This document shows, in pieces, positions 7,564 to 14,840 of a stretch of DNA of 20,436 nt. The position numbers and the translations under genes are program-made. How positions within the stretch are numbered: position 1 is the first letter of the stretch; each line of letters opens with the position of its first letter. The notes beneath the pieces were generated by a model, which was not told the DNA's origin, ran no database searches, and saw nothing but the letters and a program-made list of their open reading frames with translations. Source of the stretch: Entamoeba invadens IP1 (lineage: Eukaryota; Evosea; Mastigamoebida; Endamoebidae); assembly GCF_000330505.1 (NCBI RefSeq), contig NW_004440240.1, positions 58,976 to 79,411 on the forward strand. Direction: 5' to 3'.

Positions 7564-9447
7564 ATGAATAAGTTTTTAGACCGGTACTCGATGATGATTG
7601 TTTCAAAATATTTTATGTATTTGAACGACTTCAAAAAGTTGGTTTTAGTTTGCAAGAAGTTTAACGAAATTCCACTGATGTTTCACTTCAATCCAATTCG
7701 ATGGGAAAAAAACATGGGAAGTTATTTTAAGAATGTTGAAACACTACACTTATATAGAAAATATGACAAATTTGTCCCTGGATTTTATCAGTATTACATA
7801 CACTACCCTCTTGAACTTACCGAATACAAAAAGTTGAATAAAAAGATGAAAGTGATATGCCCACAAATTACATTTTCTCTTCGTGATTTACAAAACGGTT
7901 GTTCTTATAAAGAAGCAACTGTATTATTACCAAGTGCTTTTGGATCAAAGTTGAATGTATTTACTGAATTGGAGTGTTCTTATATATCCAAGTTGTCAAT
8001 GAGGACCTTTGCAAACAATAAAATATTGAACATGATAACCCTTTCCAATAATATACATACAATACCTGATTATTGTTTTGAGAATTGTGTTTCACTCAAA
8101 GAAATCAATTTGGAACACGTTTATGTATTAGGATCAAAATGCTTTATTGGGTGTGGCAAACTGTCTGCACTCACATTTTGCTCAAATTTGACAAAGTGTG
8201 GAAAATACCCATTTTATGATGTGTTTTCTATTGAACACGTGTCGGCATTTTCTTCACAAAGTGTTGAATTGGAATTAAACGCGTCTTGTTCGAGTGTATT
8301 TTCTAATATCAAGAAAAAACTTTATATCACATATAGTGATGTGTTAAATGGTTATTCGATTGACGACTTAATAAATGAAATTTGTGAAGCCGCCTTCTTT
8401 GGAATGAAAAATTTGAGTGATAAAAGCATTGCGCCAACTATCAAAGTAATTGGCAAAAATGCGTTGTCTTATACTGATTTAAAGCGACTTGATTTGTCGC
8501 ATGTGGAGGTTTTTGAAGAACAAGAGAACTTGAAAACGTTGACAGCACTCACAATGAATTCAAAAATCACTTTCAACAATTTGTACCAATGCAATTTGTT
8601 ACAATCAATTGAAGTTGTTGGTACTAATTTTATGAAAGGGAAAGCCGGGTGTTGGATGAAGTCTTTATTTGACATAAAGAATTTAGAAGTCGAGGAGTAT
8701 GTATATACTTGTAAAGATTGTGAATTCTTCAAAGGAATGTTACCATCAAATATCACAAACTTAAAGACTATTGAAGAGGAAGTGAGATTAAAAGATTTGG
8801 AAATTGATACTTATAAAGTCCCAGAAAGTGTAACTTTGTGTTATAAAGAAAATTTTCAAGAGTGTAAAAACATCAAAAAATTACTTTTACCAAAGAGTCT
8901 CATTACTCGTTTTGACTTTTCATCACTAACAACAATAAAAGAAGCTGCTTTGCTTTATAAAAATAAAACATTTTTAAACGTTCACTCAAGTGGGAAATTA
9001 ACATCAATCACGTTTCTTGACGACAATTTGTTGAATAACCAACAAATGTACAACATTAATTTTCAAATTCTTAAAAACATCGAATTTGCACATCCACCAA
9101 CAGACGGAATTTATACCGGAAATGTGGATTATCGAATTTATGAATTATTGAAAACCAAATACAAATTCAAAGGAGAAATTGTGTTATATTATATTGATAG
9201 CTGGGATATTAAAAAAGGAATTTATATAATTCCAGACGTCGTGACTATTGTTGCTGGTTATGTATTATACAATAATGATTATATAAAAAATATATGGGTT
9301 GGTAAAAACACACGGTTAATTCAAAGTTACGCTTTTGAAAAATGTAAAAATCTTGTGTTGGTTAAAAATTTAAAAAAATCGATAAAAATAAAAAAGTTTG
9401 CATTTGGAAAATCAAATCCAAAATTGGTGTTTGATGCCAGTAATTAA
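7564..9447 (+). CDS. BspA-like leucine-rich-repeat protein
   Basis: 627 residues, intact from ATG 7564. The N-terminus (YSMMIVSKYF at 8-17, LVLVCKKF at 26-33, FHFNPI at 40-45, VETLHLY at 58-64) is the short conserved head of Entamoeba BspA/LRR_5 proteins, resembling a degenerate F-box. Repeats of about 23 residues follow, with the family signature of a Cys- or Phe-containing turn and a hydrophobic strand: TIPDYCFENCVSLKEINLE (166-184), LGSKCFIGCGKLSALTF (189-205), and near the C-terminus YAFEKCKNL and KKFAFGKSNP. There is no signal peptide or membrane segment, so the location is unclear; some family members reach the surface without one. Many repeats here are eroded, so it is a divergent member. 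The ligand is unknown. The scrap at 2-169 is a probable relative. Confidence 0.8.
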   Translation: MNKFLDRYSMMIVSKYFMYLNDFKKLVLVCKKFNEIPLMFHFNPIRWEKNMGSYFKNVETLHLYRKYDKFVPGFYQYYIHYPLELTEYKKLNKKMKVICPQITFSLRDLQNGCSYKEATVLLPSAFGSKLNVFTELECSYISKLSMRTFANNKILNMITLSNNIHTIPDYCFENCVSLKEINLEHVYVLGSKCFIGCGKLSALTFCSNLTKCGKYPFYDVFSIEHVSAFSSQSVELELNASCSSVFSNIKKKLYITYSDVLNGYSIDDLINEICEAAFFGMKNLSDKSIAPTIKVIGKNALSYTDLKRLDLSHVEVFEEQENLKTLTALTMNSKITFNNLYQCNLLQSIEVVGTNFMKGKAGCWMKSLFDIKNLEVEEYVYTCKDCEFFKGMLPSNITNLKTIEEEVRLKDLEIDTYKVPESVTLCYKENFQECKNIKKLLLPKSLITRFDFSSLTTIKEAALLYKNKTFLNVHSSGKLTSITFLDDNLLNNQQMYNINFQILKNIEFAHPPTDGIYTGNVDYRIYELLKTKYKFKGEIVLYYIDSWDIKKGIYIIPDVVTIVAGYVLYNNDYIKNIWVGKNTRLIQSYAFEKCKNLVLVKNLKKSIKIKKFAFGKSNPKLVFDASN

Positions 9448-9639
9448 TTTAAGTTCATTAGTATTGTTTTTCATGGATTATTTTTACACTTTAAATAACA
9501 TTGAACAAAATTCAAGTGGTCTAAAAATCAAAAAATCTCGAGTTAATTTAATAAATTTCCGTTTTTTAGAGTTTATATTATGTGCATAAACAATATACAA
9601 GCCAAAAAAAATCATCAAAAATTTGATTAATATCCCTGT

Positions 9640-9776
9640 AAAAACAGGCCAAAACAAAAACAAGGGCGTTATTTTAGGTGTTACAGATACCCGAAAAATA
9701 GTCCGGCACAGAAAAAACGACCGGCAAACCATAAATTTATAGTAAATTATTGTTTTTTGTTTTTGGTCCTGTTTTT
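9640..9776. repeat. Inverted repeat pair A (arms 9640-9663 and 9750-9776)
   Basis: The left arm AAAAACAGGCC plus AAAACAAAAACAA matches the reverse complement of the right arm (AAAAACAGGACC plus AAAAACAAAAAACAA) with three single-base gaps. The right arm lies inside the spacer of pair B, so the two pairs interleave. The left arm also forms a tiny hairpin, CCTGT-aaaa-ACAGG, at 9635-9648. Confidence 0.55.
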
Positions 9777-9848
9777 TAAAATTTTACATTAAAAAAATTA
9801 TTTAATAGTTTTTAGAAACCATTTTTATAGTTTGCCGGTCGGTTTTTC
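9711..9848. repeat. Inverted repeat pair B (arms 9711-9735 and 9824-9848)
   Basis: The 25-base arms, GAAAAAACGACCGGCAAACC plus ATAAA on the left and the reverse complement of the right, match at 23 of 25 positions across an 88-base AT-rich spacer. The core GAAAAA-N4-CCGGCA also occurs as a direct copy at 9693-9708. The GACCGGCAAA block stands out from the AT-rich background. It could be a MITE-like fold-back, a protein-binding array or a hairpin transcript. Confidence 0.65.
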
Positions 9849-10284
9849 ATGTGTCTGTTATATAATAATATAATATAATTATATATAATCAAGTTTAAAA
9901 ATTCAAATTTTGACATTTTTTTTAATTATCACTATTGTTTATTAAATTTTTATATGTGTTTATATTCCAGTTTTAAGGAATTTGATATTATAATCACGAT
10001 TGTTTTTCCATATTGATGCCGTACAACCGTTTTGTGATGGTCTATAATTTTGTTTTCAACTTTTTTTACTTTATATATTATTATTCTTTTTTTTTAAATT
10101 GGTATTTTTATAATTATGATTATATATCAATTTTAATTTTTTTAGTATACTTATCATATGAAATAAAGAAGTCTATATATAAATACATGGAGTTACATCT
10201 AAATAATAGAAACTACGATAAGTATCTTAAAAAGTAAATTTGTAATACATTTATTATGTTATATATATTTTTCACACTTCATCC

Positions 10285-10294
10285 CTTTATAAAT
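10285..10294 (+). promoter_or_regulatory. TATA-like element upstream of the MAEL gene
   Basis: CTTTATAAAT lies 32-41 bases before the ATG at 10326, the spacing expected for an Entamoeba core promoter with a very short leader. The evidence is weak because the region is AT-rich. Confidence 0.25.
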
Positions 10295-10313
10295 TTTTAT
10301 TATAAACTTTAAA

Positions 10314-10322
10314 ATGAAATAA
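10314..10322 (+). other. Minimal upstream ORF (Met-Lys-stop) before the MAEL start
   Basis: ATG AAA TAA sits three bases before the main ATG (10326) and in a +0 frame with it (10314 and 10326 differ by 12). If transcription starts upstream of 10314, ribosomes would meet this start first. Entamoeba leaders are often only 5-20 bases, so whether it is transcribed is undecided. Confidence 0.3.
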
Positions 10323-10325
10323 GTA

Positions 10326-11948
10326 ATGAGTAAACCAACACCTCAATATCTAAAATGGACCGACGTCGAACCAACATTTCTCCAAAACTTTCAAACATCG
10401 ATCCTCCACTTCATAGACTTCGAGTTTGCAAATTCTTATAATGCAATTCCCAAAACCAACGAAATTGGTATTTCGACTGTTTCACTTTCAAATCCGGCTG
10501 AACACGATTCTTTCCATGTAATTATTCGCTGTAAAAAGAGTGACAAATACACATTTAGAATCCATGGAATTAACTCCAATTCATTAATTTACCCGACACC
10601 GGGTGTCGGGTTCAGTCAATTTATTGATTATATGTCCAAGTACTCTGGTCTCAAAATCTTTGTTGTGAAAGATGAGAAAGTTGGTGGAGGGGATGTTAAA
10701 GTGATGAATTCGATATTTAAAACAAGTGATATTCAGTACACTATACTTACACATCACATGCTAATTAGTTGTATACTTCATCATTTTAACGTAGAATTTG
10801 ATGAATTTTCAATTAAAGGTGAAGTCAATATGTTTTACAAGCATTTGCACGTCTCTGAGAAGTGCGAGTACCACACTAAGTTGGACAAAAAATTCCACTG
10901 CGCTTTGAGTGACGCGAGAAACACGGCTTTGACTGTTTTTGCCTCTTTGAAAGCCCTTTGCAACGAGTTGGTGTTTCATAACACAGAACTGATTCCCTTC
11001 TATGAGGTACCAAAATTTGACATGTCCGATGGCTCAAGTTTTGTGCTGTGTTTTTGTAACACTTTTGGCACACGAAATTCTGTGTATGAAATTTTAATGG
11101 AAGAAGTCACTTATCAAAATGGGAAGTTAATTGAGTGCGAAAAGGATGAGATGTGCTTTGAACACTTTGTACCGCCTCAAGTGAAAGGTCAAGCACATCC
11201 AGAGATCTATGAAAAGTTGACAAGTGCATATCCCGATGTTGAAAATCACAACGAGAAAGCATTTGAAAATGTCTCGCAATATCTCAAAGACCACAGCGGA
11301 ATGTATTTGGTCAATTTTGGGTTCGTATATAAAGAAACAGACTTTGATTTTTCAGAGATGTATTTGAAAACAAAACTTGCTATGTGCAAAATATTATATG
11401 CGCAGTGTGGTGGAAAAGGCAAATTCAGTGATTTAATATTTTACAATAAAATAGAAGAACTTGGAGATGCTATTTTAGTGTCACAAAAAGAGAAAGAAAA
11501 AACAAAGGAATTTGTTTGTAACATCCACAAAAAAACTGAATTTGAGAAAAGTTGTGTGTGTGAAGTCAAAGAAAAATATTTGAGAGGACTTGAAGAATTC
11601 GCAAAACATCGGGAAATTTGTGAGCAACTTGGGAAGGACATGAAAATTTTTTTTGAAGAAGTACGAAAGCTAAAGGAAAAAGAAAAAAAGAAATGGGAAG
11701 AAAACAAAGAAAAAAAGCTCCAAATCTCCGAACAAAAAAAAGAAGAAGAAAAAAAATCGACTTTTCAAAAAGAAGGTTCAAAAACAAAGGAAAAAGGTCA
11801 ACAAAAAACTCAGAAAAGGGAAAGTAGAAAACAACGTAAATTAAATCGAGAAAAAATTGAATTGCGTCTGCTAAAAGATCTGCAAAAAGGCAACACAGAC
11901 GATGATATTAATAACGAAGAAGAAAAAAGCACAGATAAGAAGGAGTAA
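10326..11948 (+). CDS. Maelstrom-domain protein with two tandem MAEL folds, first one DEDDh-competent
   Basis: 540 residues, intact. Domain 1 (about 20-215) has the DnaQ/DEDDh layout: FIDFEF (D31, E33), NEIG (E46), a middle Asp probably D116 in VVKDEK, and H191-x4-D196 in HCALSD. Overlaid is the MAEL metal signature, C180-x2-H183-x8-C192 (CEYH ... HC). Domain 2 (about 235-430) repeats the plan: FVLCFC, YEIL (E255), QYLKDHSGMYLV matching YMSKYSGLKIFV, and C398-x2-H401-x8-C410 with identical spacing. There the acidic and His exonuclease positions read L, F, non-acidic, S409 and V414. Residues 440-540 are a Lys/Glu-rich coiled coil and basic tail. MAEL proteins act in piRNA silencing in animals, and protist MAELs keeping nuclease residues have been described (from memory). 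RNA 3'-5' trimming is inference. A plain DEDDh nuclease is the alternative. Confidence 0.7.
   Translation: MSKPTPQYLKWTDVEPTFLQNFQTSILHFIDFEFANSYNAIPKTNEIGISTVSLSNPAEHDSFHVIIRCKKSDKYTFRIHGINSNSLIYPTPGVGFSQFIDYMSKYSGLKIFVVKDEKVGGGDVKVMNSIFKTSDIQYTILTHHMLISCILHHFNVEFDEFSIKGEVNMFYKHLHVSEKCEYHTKLDKKFHCALSDARNTALTVFASLKALCNELVFHNTELIPFYEVPKFDMSDGSSFVLCFCNTFGTRNSVYEILMEEVTYQNGKLIECEKDEMCFEHFVPPQVKGQAHPEIYEKLTSAYPDVENHNEKAFENVSQYLKDHSGMYLVNFGFVYKETDFDFSEMYLKTKLAMCKILYAQCGGKGKFSDLIFYNKIEELGDAILVSQKEKEKTKEFVCNIHKKTEFEKSCVCEVKEKYLRGLEEFAKHREICEQLGKDMKIFFEEVRKLKEKEKKKWEENKEKKLQISEQKKEEEKKSTFQKEGSKTKEKGQQKTQKRESRKQRKLNREKIELRLLKDLQKGNTDDDINNEEEKSTDKKE
10591..10611. repeat. Perfect GC-rich inverted repeat inside the MAEL gene
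   Basis: ACCCGACACC, one central G, then GGTGTCGGGT: 10-base arms that are exact reverse complements, in a gene that is otherwise AT-rich. As RNA it could form a seven-pair stem (CCCGACA/TGTCGGG) with a five-base loop. It encodes YPTPGVG using CCG and GGG codons that are scarce in the neighbours. Confidence 0.8.
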
Positions 11949-12176
11949 ACAATTAATAAAATGAAAATTAAAAAGCGATGATTAGAAATAATTCAAAATA
12001 TTTTAATTTTTAATAAGTTGATATTAATAATAAATGTACTATAAAATATAGTTATTTGAAAATACCATACATTATTAGTTAATTATTATTCAATAATAGT
12101 TCTGAAATGTGTATTATGTCATTAAAATGTGTCAAAAAAGTATATAAAAATAGAATTTGAACAACTAAATTCACGG
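11949..12176. other. AT-rich spacer with a relic TATA-like element before the ubiquitin pseudogene
   Basis: No gene was seen. GTATATAAAA at 12140-12149 sits about 30 bases before the ubiquitin ATG (12177) and resembles the Entamoeba TATA-like element, so the pseudogene may have kept part of its promoter. That would argue against a processed retrocopy, though weakly. Confidence 0.35.
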
Positions 12177-12403
12177 ATGCAAATATTTGTGAAGACACTC
12201 AGGGGTCAGACAATTTTATTGGAAGTTGAGCTAAACGATTCAATTAATGTTATTAAGGCAAAAATCTAAGAACAAGAAGGCATTCCATTAGATCAATAAC
12301 GAATCTTCTTTGCAGACTAACAACTTGAAGAGGAAAAATAACTTTCTGACTACAACATTCAGAAGGAGTCGATGTATTACCTTTTTTGAGATTGAGAAAG
12401 GGG
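12177..12403 (+). pseudogene. Ubiquitin pseudogene
   Basis: The frame from ATG 12177 aligns codon for codon with ubiquitin: MQIFVKTLRGQTILLEVE, NDSI, IKAKI, EGIP, DQ, QLEE, LSDYNIQKES. TAA stops fall at ubiquitin residues 31 and 41 (both Gln in ubiquitin), 48 (Lys) and 55 (Thr). After residue 69 a one-base loss shifts the frame, and the next frame gives LRLR then KG (12386-12403) where ubiquitin ends LRLRGG. Four stops, a frameshift, the lost GG tail and many replacements make it non-functional. It is a single unit, not a polyubiquitin array. Active ubiquitin would tag proteins for proteasomal turnover. Confidence 0.92.
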
Positions 12404-12543
12404 TTATTAAGCATTTTGTATCTTTGTATACGTCTTGCTTTGTTATTAATTACTCAAGTCAATTTCTATTTTATTTATTGTGGGTCGTGTTGAATCACAT
12501 TTTTGATGTTTAAATAAGCCAATTGTATTAATAATAATAAAAA

Positions 12544-12614
12544 TACATTTGCCGGGACTCAAACCCGGATCTCCACCTTGGAAAAGTGAAATTCTGCCCT
12601 TAGACCACAAATGC
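12544..12614 (-). tRNA. tRNA-Gly (anticodon UCC), possibly decaying
   Basis: Read on the minus strand, a 70-base cloverleaf plus discriminator A: acceptor GCATTTG pairs with CAAATGT (G-U at 1-72), anticodon arm TCACT-TTTCCAA-GGTGG gives anticodon TCC with U33, and T arm CCGGG-TTTGAGT-CCCGG is fully paired. A run of five Ts follows directly (plus 12539-12543), as for a Pol III terminator. Weak points: the D stem (GTCT) pairs poorly, the anticodon stem has U-G at both ends, and position 56, almost always C, is T, which would break the G19-C56 contact. Each can be explained by a C-to-T change. It stands alone, whereas tRNA genes of E. histolytica are mostly in tandem arrays. Confidence 0.75.
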
Positions 12615-12825
12615 TTACTATTGTTTTTTATAATTAAAATTAATATAATCAACGTGTTTAAAAATAACAAGTGATGAAAAACACAAACCTAATTAAAGAT
12701 AAGTTAGATATCATAAATTATTATGTAAGTATATTTATACATACATAATAAATAATATGGTCAAAGCATTTAATTAATTTAATGCATAAATAATCCATAT
12801 TTTTTACAAGTTACACATTTTTAAA

Positions 12826-12972
12826 ATGACGTTCAAAAACTATATATTTAACAATTTGACTGAGTTAGAAAAAGTATATTTGTTATGTTATTATTACATC
12901 ATTAAAGATTTTGTATATAACGCAGTATATGCAAATAAGAGACAAACTTTTTCAAAAGAAAATACATCATAG
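12826..12972 (+). CDS. Short hypothetical ORF or remnant
   Basis: 48 codons from ATG 12826 to TAG 12970-12972: MTFKNYIFNNLTELEKVYLL, then a hydrophobic CYYYIIKDF and a polar end NKRQTFSKENTS. The same frame continues past the TAG with QRVYKMIFVI before TAA, so it may be a degraded longer gene. The family is not recognised. Confidence 0.25.
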   Translation: MTFKNYIFNNLTELEKVYLLCYYYIIKDFVYNAVYANKRQTFSKENTS

Positions 12973-13287
12973 CAAAGAGTTTATAAAATGATATTTGTCA
13001 TTTAAAATTTTGACATAATAATTTTTTAAATTATTATATTTTATTTTTTGGTTTTTTTTGAACAAACACTTTTTGTTGTGTTTATGGTTGTTCCTGTAAT
13101 CCCAATTCGATATTAAATAATAACAGCGTTGTATCGGTGACATTTTTTTTCTAATGTAGTTTGTCCAACTTAAGTTATTATATATTGATGTTAAATTTTA
13201 GTTGGTGAATAACTAGTTGTAAAAGTTATGTTGTTATGGTTGCCATGAAATATTCATGTACATTTTTTGTCTTTTTTTCCCACTTGA

Positions 13288-13377
13288 CTAGCCACGCCTT
13301 TTTTTATCTTTTTTAATCATGGTTGATAAATTGGTTAATTGTAATGCTTGTTGTAACATTAGTTGTTGTTGAGCCAT
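13288..13377 (-). pseudogene. Gln-rich short frame, possible gene remnant
   Basis: On the minus strand, ATG (plus 13375-13377) opens MAQQQLMLQQALQLTNLSTM and IKKDKKRRG before TAG, then SSGKKRQKMYMNISWQP continues in frame. The Gln-rich start and basic patch look more protein-like than the surroundings. No family is recognised. It could be chance from the CAA-type triplets of this strand. Confidence 0.2.
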
Positions 13378-14028
13378 TTGTTTGTTGTTGTGAATGAAAA
13401 ATAAACCATAACACATTTATACATGAAACTGGGAGAGTGTTTAATTTTTATGAAGTTTATGTTGTTCGTGATGTGTTGTGCATTTTGATTAAAAATTAAT
13501 CCAACTCAATGTATTTATTTTATAAAAAATAAATTATCAACACAAATTCTGTTTTCTGTTTTCATTATTTACAAAAATCTGGGAATTGTTTTAGATTTCA
13601 AAAAATCTTATTGATTTTACTTCGAAATAATAAATAATAATATTAATGTTAATTATTGAAACTATTTGTTTATAATATATTTTTGAATATAATGGCATTT
13701 GTTTTCAAATAAATTTATTTTTAGATACAAATAATTTTTTGTCTGATAAAATTATTGGTAAAATATATAATACTTTATCTAGTTTCAGTAACTCTGTGGA
13801 CACACAAATAATAAAAAGTACTTTTTATACACATTAATAACATCCTTAATAACGAAAAAACACCCTTAAACATCAAAGAACATCCATTGGCACTTTTATA
13901 GTTCCTTTATCCTTTCTCTTTATTCATAACGATTATTTATATTATATTTTAATAATTACATCAAAAAAATTTTGTAATTTATTACCAAATATTATTTTTA
14001 TTAGTTTTTAATTGTTTGAACAAAAACA

Positions 14029-14175
14029 ATGTTTATGAAGAAGCCAATTTTTAAATTCTTTAACTCGTGACTGATCTGTGTTCTGAAAGCCATGCAAGGG
14101 TTGCTTGAAAGAGGAATTCTTGATTTGAAAAAGCTGTTTAATTTAGACATGTTAAACCCTGTCGGTTATGTATAA
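14029..14175 (+). pseudogene. Unrecognised coding scrap with an internal TGA
   Basis: The frame from ATG 14029 reads MFMKKPIFKFFNS, TGA (14068-14070), then LICVLKAMQGLLERGILDLK and KLFNLDMLNPVGYV to TAA 14173-14175. The part after TGA is balanced and helix-like and differs from the AT noise around it. The TGA could be a decayed Trp or Arg codon. The family is not recognised. Confidence 0.3.
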
Positions 14176-14840
14176 ATAGTTTGACGTTTTGACTAAAAGG
14201 GATTTTATAAAATGTTTTAAATTTATTTCAAATTATTAAAACTTGTTAAAAAGCAATAATTTAATTTAGAATGTTTTCAACATGATTCCATTTGATTGTT
14301 ATATAATTTTTTATTAAAACATTCAATTTAATAATTCATTATCATTTCATTTTGTTTTAATTAATTATCTTCCCAAAAAAGTTTTTTTAATACCAATAAT
14401 TTATAAAAACAAATCTTTGCAACCGGATTTTTCTTACCATAGTTGATTCTTTGTTAATTTTAAAACATTTTTTGTTTTTACAAGATATATATACAAAACT
14501 GAAATATTTCAGGATAATATATAAATTATATAATTCATCAATTTATATTTATTGTTTTTTAATACTTTGACTTGATTCAAATTACTGAATATGCTTTGAA
14601 TATTTTTGGTTTTATGTACAAAAATAAAAAACCTTTTTGTCTATTTTAAAGAATCTTAAAGGATTTTTTTAAAAAATACCCAAAATCATCAAAAAATAAA
14701 CCGATAAGAATTTCGGCAAGTCAATACAACTTTGTGATATAGGATATAAATTTAATATTTTATTAATCAATCAATAGTATTTATTTAAATTTAGATAAAT
14801 TAATTTATATAATTTGACTATAGTTTCAAACAAAAGATTA

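Larger units (their letters stand above)
9448..10325. other. Intergenic region with fold-back repeats, no convincing gene
   Basis: AT-rich DNA containing a GC-richer island at about 9640-9850 made of inverted and direct repeats (listed separately). A 74-codon frame at 10013-10237 is dominated by Phe, Tyr and Ile and looks like AT noise rather than a gene. Confidence 0.6.
12615..14840. other. 2.2-kb AT-rich intergenic region, mostly empty
   Basis: Long A/T runs with scattered short frames; the three that look least random are listed separately (12826, 13288 minus, 14029). There is a small fold-back at about 12766-12785 (GCATT ... AATGC) with an outer AATATGG/CCATATT pair (12755, 12795). A patch at about 13840-13895 repeats ACATCC and AAAACACCC-like strings. 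TTTATATAATTT at about 14803-14814 is 27-38 bases before the TMK ATG and could serve as its TATA-like box. Confidence 0.5.

Noticed and set aside
10013..10237. 74-codon plus ORF upstream of the MAEL gene
   Set aside because: It is dominated by Phe, Tyr and Ile from T-runs, with no domain and no coding-like balance.
11441..11787. Minus ORFs rich in Phe and Ser opposite the MAEL gene tail
   Set aside because: Antisense of the Lys/Glu-rich coiled coil (AAA and GAA read as TTT and TTC).
12177..12403. Alternative genetic code with TAA as Gln, suggested by stops at Gln positions in the ubiquitin copy
   Set aside because: Four long intact genes in the window use CAA for Gln without internal TAA and terminate at TAA or TGA, and two of the ubiquitin stops are at Lys and Thr positions.
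12241..12513. 67-codon plus ORF at 12310-12513
   Set aside because: Out-of-frame shadow of the ubiquitin pseudogene plus downstream AT-rich sequence.
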